From contig JABBOT010000007.1 in the NCBI GenBank assembly GCA_016165875.1, forward strand, positions 20,274,197 to 20,338,196: a stretch of DNA of 64,000 bases, in the 5' to 3' direction. Each line of letters opens with the position of its first letter. Position 1 is the first letter of the stretch. This document shows, piece by piece, positions 55,541-64,000 of the stretch. The notes under the pieces are model-generated. The model saw nothing but the letters and a program-made list of their open reading frames with translations, did no database searches and was not told the origin of the DNA. Source of the DNA: Acanthopleura granulata (taxonomy: Eukaryota > Mollusca > Polyplacophora > Chitonida > Chitonidae). A program made the translations under genes and the position numbers.

Positions 55541-57280
55541 TATAGATGCTATTTCACAAGTTGAGTAGCGTGTCCAAAGGAGCCAGAGTTCCAAACAATC
55601 CCAGTATTGATTAAAATTTACGCAGGGGGAGCTAAAAATCACTGTTGGCTCAATGCACACCAGAAATCAATTTCAGAAGTAGAAAACACCACCTTTGCAT
55701 CACGAATCTGATTATTAGAGTTGATTAAGGTTCACCTCAAAATACGTGACTGGAGGTCACCACCGCCATCTTGCTATTGAACTCTGTTTCAGGCCAAATA
55801 ATACAAGGCAGCAGTTGTTACAAATGCAAACTTTCACGTTAATGGAAATGAGCGTTTTTAGGAAAATGGGTCTCAAGTTTTCCTATAAATCCAAAATGAT
55901 GGATGGGTCACGTGACTTCGGACACCTAAACTCTTCCTGACATCGCTTCCGTTTTCCCTAAATTTGCGTATCTGGTATCAGCACTCAAAACTGCATCAAA
56001 CAGGACTGTTTGTAGGACATCATCTGTACAAGTGTAGAAATTATTAGCAAAAAACAACTTTTTCGGTAATATGACATTCGCCTAGTAGCGCACTTGTACA
56101 ATTTTTAAGGGGAAAAGCCCTCGTTATCAACGTGAACGTGCTTAGACTTTGTGTAACTGCCTTTTAAATTCCGTCACCATCGGGTCAGGCGTTCTGAAGA
56201 TCAAAATCCAACATGGCCGCCAAGTCACCTGGTCAAAAGTTTCCAAGAGTTTATTGATGACTTGAAACCCAATGGTTTGAACCCCTAATAATAATTGTAA
56301 ATATTTTAACACCTCCGTTACAAAAATTTGCTAAATATGCTATCTAAATTGAATTTAAAAAAATGTAAATAGGATTAAACTTTTTGTCTACACATTAAAC
56401 AAGACACTTCTTAAAGTTTCTAAAACGCTTCCTTGCACCATCTTGCGTATAGATCCTAAAATACAAAACAATAGTTAAGATGGTCATGGTTTCCACGTCA
56501 ACAGCCGATATGAACGAATAGTGTTGGTCAGGTTGGTGTCATATCGTGACTACAATGTCATCGGACAAGTTTTATGGAAATTATAGAAGATTTTGTGAAA
56601 TTGTCTAGATATTTGCTTTGAACTGTTGGAGGTAATACCATTTTACACGCAGATGAATAAGTTTTAAAAGGTCACCTATCACAGAATCTCTGACGTTTAC
56701 TTTCAACATTATTTCAGCAATGTCGCAACCATTGAGAGTATTGTAAGTGTCTAATGTAAATTTGCTTCTTTCAATGTGTCGCCTGTATTCAGCTCAATGT
56801 AAAATCACTCACACTGCTAGTGTCGTCCGCGGCACCACAAACAGTATGCACTGATATGTTGGACGTAGATATTATTGCAAAGAAAATGCAGTCAGAATAC
56901 CAGAATACCATTTTTCATATTCTGAAAACCGTACAAGTTTTTAGGATTTTGAAATCGAGATCATTGCCTCGGGTCACATCATAATAATTCGAGAAGAAGT
57001 CGCATATTTTATGATGTCTACAAGCGATACTATAAATTTCGCGCATTTAGGTTACATTTTATTAAAGGAAGGCAGTGTCAGAACCTGTATTAAAAGAAAG
57101 CTGATCTCATATACAATCGATATCCCCTTCATTACATTGGACTCAACCCTTTATCTAAGATACGATTTGTTTTTGGAAAGATGGTTTACAGGATTTAACA
57201 TCAGCAATTAGAAAAAATATACTAACTGCAGCTTTCTCGCAATAAAATGGACATTTAAGATCTCGACACGGAGAATTAAT
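55541..57280. other. No recognisable gene
   Basis: Upstream of the ORF1 start; may include LINE 5' sequence just above 55540. Beyond that only short frames (55746-55940, 57011-57211) without motifs. Confidence 0.4.
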
Positions 57281-58490
57281 GAATGAATGATTATGGTTTT
57301 ACGCCACATGGGCAATATTTTAGCCATGTTGTGGCGAGAACATTTTCAAGCCAGAAATTTGTTAATGGTCATCGACGTGGTCTGGGGAATAGTTAAAAGC
57401 AAACAAAACAAACGAAGATATGAAAAAATGGGTTAAAAAACTGAATGTCAGATAAAACTCGAAAACCACAATTGTTCATATATGTATATAATCTGAAATA
57501 TTGTAAATATAATGTTAAAGGCTATATATTATGGTGTAGGCCGACGGCCTAAAATGGATGAGAGCATTGCCAGCGACGCTGTCGAATAATTCAAAGTCAA
57601 CTGTACAGAATCTTTGCCGAACATGGGAAAATCTACAAAGTCAACAAGTATATGTTTCACGCCATACTGGGCATGACATCCAACATAATCAGGAACACCG
57701 CTCCCATTCAAGATAAAATTGTATGTTAGAGGCGAATGCCAAATACGACACCCCGTTAAAACTACTTGGTCTCTGCGAGACATACCAACAGAATATAACC
57801 TATGTACCACTCTAAATTAATTTAGTATTGCTTGCGAGTATATCTAATATTAACGGATTTTTAAATTTATGATTTTCTATTGCAAAAAACGCAGGAGAGG
57901 GAGTCACTGCTTATCACACCCAGAAGAAACATGTGATAATGCCAGGAGAATAGCCCTGGCCTCGGCAGAAATGATCGAAGATGAAGGAAGACAGCCTCAG
58001 CCGCAACCCTGTCCCCATCCTTCAACCAGTCAGGATATATAAATTTATATTCCGGATAATTAGATCTAATTTCAGAAAAACTCTGCTGAATTATAAGAGG
58101 ATTTGTATCTGATTTTTTATGTTGATGAAGATCAAATATTGATTTCGGTTGTGGAAGAAGCCAGGGAGGAGATTCCGGAATAGAGACGGGAGCAATGTAT
58201 TTAAGCTTGATGCTGGCTTCCACAATAGTGTCCCGTAATCGAAGTCCGAACGAAATGATATTGTTATGAGCATTATATATTATATTTATCTACAGACAAC
58301 GGATTGAAAACACGATCTAGGCAGGGTTTGTTGGGTGAGCTTTGTGCTTTGTAGCTTATTGAAGGCTACGTTTTATGCATCTGTTTATATAAAGAAGGCT
58401 CGTTAGCCTCAACGTATAAACTGTCCACTGGTGAGGTTCTAAAAGCACCAAGGCCAAGCCTCAGACCCTGGCGTTGGACTCGACGAGTAG
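57281..58490 (-). mobile_element. LINE (I/Nimb-like), copy 3, 5'-truncated
   Basis: Reverse-strand 3' part of the same family: RT thumb end (58490-58300; AGGCTCGTTAGCCTCAACG, CCACTGGTGAGGTTCTAAAA), RNase H (58223-57867; SFSEIRSNYPEYKFIYPD with the catalytic TDGSK Asp changed), post-RNase H domain (57810-57529; MSRRDQVVLTGCRIWHSPLT and CVGCHAQYGVKHILVD-like zinc-binding motif), 3' UTR and the tail at 57281-57345. 5' truncation is usual for LINE insertions by target-primed reverse transcription. Confidence 0.85.
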
Positions 58491-59536
58491 AGCTTGAGAT
58501 CAAAAAGGTTTCCTTTTACTTTACGTTAGGCGACAAGTTAATTTTACGTGACCCAGAACTCAAAGGCGAATTTGAAACTGTTTGATGAAAAAAAATATTG
58601 AAACTGTAAAGTATTTGATGGTGTGCTTAAACGGACACAAAGTAAACTCTACAAATTATTTCAGAGAGGATTTTATTGCACACCGCAGAACAAAGGATCA
58701 GCTTTGGTGCATATATCCCTACCATATTTTCCAGTTCTTTTCTTTTGTCCATTTGGCAGACGTAGTCGTCCCAGAACAGGTAAAACGACTGTATATACGG
58801 GTAGTCGCCCAGCATATGCAGTGACGCATAATGACTAAATGGCATAGGCGGTGTATGTAAGTCATAATCGCATTTTAGAGGGCCGCATAATTGAATGCAT
58901 CGGCGCCATGCTTTCTTCTTTAAATATCCGTTTGTTTCATCCTCTGTGCTCCAATTCGTATTCCCATTCACTGTAAGTTGAAAGCAGAAAACAATGTAGA
59001 AGCTGAAAATCTCAAGTGGAAAGCGTTACTTTCCAATGCTGTCGTTTTCTTTACCGTAGAAAGGAGCTTCAGCCTCAAAGTTGATGGGGCACTGTATGCG
59101 ATTTTTTTGCTAATTGTACCAGGGCGCCTGTGTTGTGGTGAATTTTGTGGCGCCTGGCCTGAAATGCGAAAGTAGCTTATTGCGACCTACAATGCAGTAA
59201 ATACCAATACTCTAGCAGCCAACCGATATTGTGTAAATGTTTGAACGATCATGGTACAACGATCGATAATGTTGTTAAACCTTTTCCAGGCGAAAATGAA
59301 GTCAAGTTTTACGGATAATGTGGTATCTTATTTTTATGCGAGAGCTATAGTAATTGTTTTACAAATAATATGGTAACTTCTTTTCTGACCGATGTTGTAG
59401 TAACTGTTGACCCATAATGTAGAAATATATTAAATCGATACTGCATGGTTATATAATATATTAACATAAATGGTGAAACACCAGATATGATACAAATACT
59501 TGCGACATGCACATGCACGCAAGTGCGCTAACACAA
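58491..59536. other. No recognisable gene
   Basis: Overlapping short frames on both strands (58582-58824 plus; 58627-58971 minus; 58978-59175 plus) have no family motif. Confidence 0.35.
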
Positions 59537-59735
59537 TGTATTTATTTATTCATTTATTTATTTCTTTGTTTGATTGATGTTTTACGCCGTATACTCAGAG
59601 GTACTTTAGTTCAGTGATAAAAGAAAGGCAGCCTGAGCTGGGCATGAACTGACAGAGACGGCAGGAAGTGGTCAAAAGGCTATTTGACCATTGTACTGCA
59701 CTAGCACGCTAACCACTAACATCTTCTGGGGCTTT
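59537..59735 (-). mobile_element. SINE family A, internally deleted
   Basis: Reverse-oriented: TTTATTTATTCATTTATTTA, TTGATGTTTTACGCCGTATA, then a jump over about 100 bases to AGGCAGCCTGAGCTGGGCAT and a decayed head (TAGCACGCTAACCACTAACA). Confidence 0.75.
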
Positions 59736-60359
59736 TTTAAAATCAGTTTAGTTCTTTTCTTTAGTTTTAATCAGATTCACATTTCGGTGTGATCATTGAA
59801 TTTGGTATTTATGTTGACACATACCGGGAAAAATGGCTGTAATTGTACACAAGATTGTGCTCTTCACATGCTTCCCATGTTTAGATACTTGTTCTTAAAT
59901 TGCAACTTGTTGGTTTTGTCTTTTCAGATCGTTTCGACAAATTTCAGTTGATTAAAGAAACGACGGGTTGGTTGTGAAGCTTGCCGGCGTGAAACAGATA
60001 GAATGAAAAGAGCATTAAATGACACAAACGGATCCGGAAAGCGAAAAATAAAGATGTTTTTAAACATAGTTTGAGGGGGAATTATGTAGGAGTAAGTAAC
60101 GAATGAATGAATGATTTTGGATTAACGCCACATTGGCAATATCTCAGCCATATCGTGGCGAGAACATGTTCAAATCAAGAAGCCTTGGATAGTTTTCGAC
60201 ATGATCTGATGAACATTCAAGACTGAAAGAAAAACAAACAAACTTTTTTTAAAACCAGTTAAAAAAAAAACGTATTTTATACAATGAAAAATGAATATAT
60301 ATATAACAATATATATAACAATGTTTTATTATACAGGCCAACAGCCTTCAAAAAATTCA

Positions 60360-61264
60360 TCACAGCATCGCCAGCGACGTTGTTAAATAAGTCAAGTATA
60401 GAGTTAAATGTGTAGAATCTTTGCCGAGTATGAGCAAAGTCCACACAGTCAACAAGGATATGTTTGATGCCGTATTGCGCATCACATCCAACAGGAAAAA
60501 ATTGTGTGTTAGACGAGAATGCCCAACATGGAACATTGTTAAAACCACTTGGTCTCTACGAGACATGCCAAAAGTACAAGAATCATAGCCTATGACAGGG
60601 TGAATGGCATGCAGTTTATTATCGGCCTGTAGGTCCCATTCATCCTGCCAAAGGCGACAAATGTATTTAAGAATATGAGATTAAAAATCAGTATAAGGAA
60701 CTTTAATCTTAGATATGGGTTTACCAAGAGCAGTTTTCGCTTCCCTGTGTACGACTGTGTTTCCCTGAATACCAGTATGACTTGGTATCCAACAGAATAC
60801 AATATCTTTACCTCTTTTAATGAATTTAATTTGTATGCGTGGCTAATATTTCTAATACTAACGGGTTTTTAAGTTTATTTTGCTCTATTGCCAAAAGGCA
60901 GGACAACGAGCCATGGCATATCACTGCCCTCAGAGCTGGATGTAACATATGATAAAGCCAGAAGTATAGCTCTGGCCTCGGCAGAAAATATTGAAGACGA
61001 GGATGGAAAGCGATGGGAGGTGACTCCCTGTTCCAAGACAGCCGCAGCCGCGACCCTGGCCTTTGACCGGTCAGTATATATAAATTTATAATCCGGGTAA
61101 TTAGCCTTTACTTCAGCGAAACTTTGCTGAATTATAAGATGATTTGTATCCGATTTCTTATGTTGAGGTAGATCAAATATTAATTTAACGTGTGGAAGAA
61201 GGCAAGGAGGAGACTCCGGAAAAGAGACTGGACCTATGTCCTCCAGCTTGATGTTAGCTTCCAC
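60360..61264 (-). pseudogene. LINE RNase H and C-terminal domain, copy 2
   Basis: RNase H removes RNA from the RNA-DNA hybrid. Seen: HHLI-like lead HLIIQQSFAEVKANYPDYKF then IYTDRSK (family TDGSK; Gly replaced by Arg), and IFSAEARAILLALSYV with the conserved Glu. The C-terminal GNT/HTGI part appears in another frame near 60750. The post-RNase H segment MSRRDQVVLTMFHVGHSRLT follows at 60566; the next C---C---H---C motif is damaged (its cysteines are partly lost compared with copy 3). Confidence 0.8.
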
Positions 61265-61299
61265 AATATGGCCCCGAACACGAAGATGAAAAGAAGGAA

Positions 61300-62741
61300 T
61301 TTTGTTGGGACATTATTTTTATCTACGTATGATGGATGAACACAGTCGTAGGCAGGGTTTGTTGGGTGAGCTTTAAGCTTAGCAACGTACTGAAGGCTCA
61401 GTTCTATACGCCTGTGATATAAAGAAGGCTCATTAGCCTCTACGTATAAACTCTCTACTGGTGAGGTTCTAAACGCACCAAGGCTGAGCCTCACATCTTG
61501 ATGGTGGACCGGATCCAACATTTTAAGATATGATTTCCTACTGGAACCATAAATGATGGACCCATAGTTCAAATTAGACCTCACCACAGAACGATACAAA
61601 ATAAGTAAAACAGATCGGTCAGCACCCCAATCGGTGCTAGACAGGACCTTAATTATATTGACAGTCTTTGTACATTTAGCTTTAAGCGTTTTTATGTGAG
61701 GTATAAAAGATAATTTACTATCGAATATAGTACATAAAAATTTATTTTTCCCAACAATATTCACTCGTTCACCACAAAATTTAAGCTCAGGGTATTACAG
61801 AAATGCACACCGACGGTTTTACACGTAGAAAATCTAAAACCATTACCAACTGCCCATTTCTCGTTCTTATTCAGGCAAAGCTGCAGTTGCAGCTCGATGT
61901 TATTCATATTTTTAGTACTGTAGCATATCAGGAAATCATCTACATATAAACAACCCTCAGTACCAGATGTTTGAGCCAAGCTATTAATTTTTATGTTGAA
62001 CAGTGTTGGTGAAAGGATACTGCCCTGGGGCACACTCATCTCATGCTCGTAGGAGTCAGAAAGAGTAGACGCCACCCTTACCTTAAACTGACGATCAGAT
62101 AAAAACTGAGATATAAATAAAGGTATGCGACCTTTTAAACCCACATCAGCAAGGTCTCTTAAAATACCATATTTCCATGTGGTGTCGTAGGCCTTTTCGA
62201 GGTCGAAAAATATCGACACCACATGTTCATTATTAATAAAACCATCACGAATAAGACTTTCAAACTGAACAAGGTGATCTAAAGTAGATCGACCTTGACG
62301 AAAGCCACATTGGATATTTGATAAAAGCTTGTTGGCTTCAAGAAACCAGACAAGTCTATCATTTATCATCCGTTCTATAGTCTTACAGACGCAACTGGTA
62401 AGAGCTATGGGACGGTAATTACATGGATCACTATGATCCTTACCCGGCTTAGGGACCGGGATAACATACGCTTCCCTCTATGATGAGGGAAATTTACCAG
62501 TCATCCAAATGTCATTAAGCAAGTCCAAGAGAGTCTCCAATGGCTTAGATGGTAAATGGTTCAGAAGCTTGTAATATATATTATCCGGGCCGCACGCATT
62601 ATCGTGTGCCTTCTTTAGGGAAGTGTTTAGCTCTTCAATTGAGAATAGACGATTATAGTCTCCTAAATTGTTAGAACAAAAGGGCAATTTCATTTTCTCT
62701 TTCCGGTTTGTAATATGCTGAAATTCAGGAGAATAATTCAC
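61300..62741 (-). pseudogene. LINE reverse transcriptase, copy 2
   Basis: Two long frames (202 and 176 residues) plus an upstream 87-residue frame cover the whole RT: AHDNACGPDNIYYKLLNHLP (62590), LVWFLEANKLLSNIQCGFRQ with GRSTLDHL (62350-62280), SIFFDLEKAYDTTWKYGILR (62210), MSVPQGSILSPTLFNIKINS (62030), GCLYVDDFLICYS with intact YVDD (61945), then the thumb STDWGADRSVLLILYRSVVR (61640-61580) and LSLGAFRTSPVESLYVEANE (61460). Frame breaks lie near 61764 and 62400. The catalytic residues are kept, so this is the youngest-looking of the copies. Confidence 0.9.
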
Positions 62742-63159
62742 CGATGAAGATTTGTGGGATATTGTTTCAGCTATTTTATTGACTATATCATGCGGTGAAG
62801 TTAATAAACTATCACCATCTTTTAAATGCTGAACTTTGGCTTTACTATTTCTGCCCTTACGTTTCTAAACCATGTTCCAGACCTTACGCATGGGTGTTTT
62901 TGATGCCTGAAACAAAGTTGCGCCAACAAGATCGTCTCTTGGACTTAATTAATCGACTGGCCTTACTCTAAGTGTACGAACCTGGTTTAAATTATTATTA
63001 TCAGGACAATGCGCTCGGCCTTTTTTACGGCCTTACGACAGTCATTATCATAACAGGTTTTACTTTTGGATTTCTGATTTGTCGAGGTCTTAGGGGTGAT
63101 TCTACCAGCTGCTGTTAATATGAGTTCATTAAATGTAAGCAAAGGATCATTTGCAGCAT

Positions 63160-63997
63160 TCAGATTCTCTTGAGCGATGTCAGCCTCACAGATCTACACG
63201 TTCTAAAGAGTTAGAATTAGAATAGGAACATGATCACTACCACAAAGACCGTCATGCACCTTCGAAGAAAAATCCGGGAGAAGTGATGGATCGGTGATAG
63301 TGAGATCGATAGCAGAATATGAACCATTACCTGGATGTACATAGGTATTAGAACCATCATGGAAATAACATAGTTCATCTCTACATAAGAAATCTTTTTG
63401 CCCTTATCATTCATACTATTACTACCCCATAGGGAGTTATGCGCATTAAAATCTCCCATAATTACGAAAGGGGTTGGCAGTTGGTCTTTTAAATTATGCA
63501 ACTGTGAAAATGAGAAAAGAAAATAAGGAGGAACATAAACTGAACAAAACGTGATTGTTTTCGATAAAGAAACACGGGCGGCCACAGCCTGAAGCTCTGT
63601 AACGAGAGCTACAGGGCTGTGAATTATATTATTATTCACTATAATAGAGGAGCCGCCACAAGCTCGCTCTTCCTTATTAGAACAGGTGCTATATAGTGTA
63701 TAATTTTTCATTGATATTTTATCTTTGTCAGATGTCTTCAGGTGAGTTTCCTGAAGACAAAGGGCAATTGGATTTAAAGACTGAACTAACTGTGTTATTA
63801 TTATTTATTTCAATAAAATTTATTTTAAGACCTCGACAATTCCTCTGTATAATTTTGTCTAAGGAAGGGAGGCGTATGGCAGACTTATGTTTGGACCGTA
63901 GACTACACCTTTTGGGAGACCTACTAGTAGATCTCCCCGATGCAGATGATGTATGCATCATGTCCGCATCGAACACTGAAGAACCAACATCCTCCAA
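63160..63997 (-). pseudogene. LINE APE-type endonuclease and ORF2 start, copy 2
   Basis: The endonuclease nicks target DNA. The 5' frame (63997-63728) is Ser/Arg-rich, then has DKIIQRNCRGLKINF, the ORF2 start motif (family 'QWNCRGL'). The next frame (63711-63217) has YTLYSTCSNKEERACGGSSI, FCSVYVPP, and VIMGDFNAHNSLWGSNSMND, with the catalytic GDFNAH intact. Beyond it the D-T/S and SDH parts near 63300-63220 are read in shifted frames. At least two frame breaks. Confidence 0.85.
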
Positions 63998-64000
63998 CGA

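Larger units (their letters stand above)
60101..64000 (-). mobile_element. LINE (I/Nimb-like), copy 2, most complete; runs off the right edge
   Basis: Reverse-strand element with, from 5' to 3': end of ORF1 / start of ORF2 (near 64000-63720), APE endonuclease (63711-63160), RT (62741-61770), RT thumb (61764-61300), RNase H (61264-60600), post-RNase H cysteine motif region (60566-60360) and a 3' UTR with tail GAATGAATGAATGATTTTGG on the plus strand at 60101. It is broken at several points but no domain is missing within the window. Confidence 0.9.

Noticed and set aside
58582..59175. Small genes on both strands next to LINE copy 3
   Set aside because: Overlapping frames on opposite strands, no motifs and no conservation evidence.

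Overview
This window looks like a transposon-rich intergenic stretch of a eukaryotic, probably molluscan (lophotrochozoan) genome. The reasons are its AT-rich, intron-scale spacing, the lack of any long intact host gene, many dispersed copies of a tRNA-headed SINE whose tail reads 'gtttTACGCCGTACTCaag' on the reverse strand (a motif I associate with bivalve and gastropod DNA), and several non-LTR and LTR retrotransposons in different states of decay. The organism is an inference; no rRNA, tRNA or named host gene confirms it.

Layout. 1-2.6 kb: the reverse-strand gag-pol of a BEL/Pao element that runs off the left edge. 3.9-9.05 kb: a reverse-strand Ty3/Gypsy element with both LTRs recognisable, a candidate primer-binding site, decayed gag, protease, RT, RNase H and integrase, and a SINE nested inside it. 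10.3-11.3 kb: a diverged tandem duplication carrying pieces of a second SINE family. 12.1-13.3 kb: a trypsin-like serine protease pseudogene. 13.5-16.9 kb: a compact block of at least five short, closely packed and broken genes on both strands, resembling the remains of a multi-gene virus-like or Polinton-like element; this is the least explained part of the window. 17-33 kb: mostly non-coding, with a duplicated segment, an integrase-like fragment, a 150-bp-arm foldback element, scattered SINEs, a perfect palindrome and a GC-rich hairpin. 33.6-34.5 kb: a FLYWCH/MULE transposase pseudogene. 35-64 kb: dominated by non-LTR retrotransposons. These comprise at least three copies (36.6, 57.3 and 60.1 kb) of one reverse-strand LINE family with APE endonuclease, RT and RNase H, further fragments, and a second, CR1-like LINE (51.6-53.7 kb) with a probable ORF1 at 54.4-55.5 kb.

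The elements are nested: SINEs sit inside the Gypsy element, inside the CR1-like RT and inside the LINE ORF1, two of them with clear target-site duplications. Two SINE families with different heads share a 3' tail, which also resembles the tail of the resident RNase-H-bearing LINE. This points to shared retrotransposition machinery. Almost all coding sequence here is broken by stops, frameshifts or deletions, so the biology shown is the history of mobile elements rather than a working operon or pathway.
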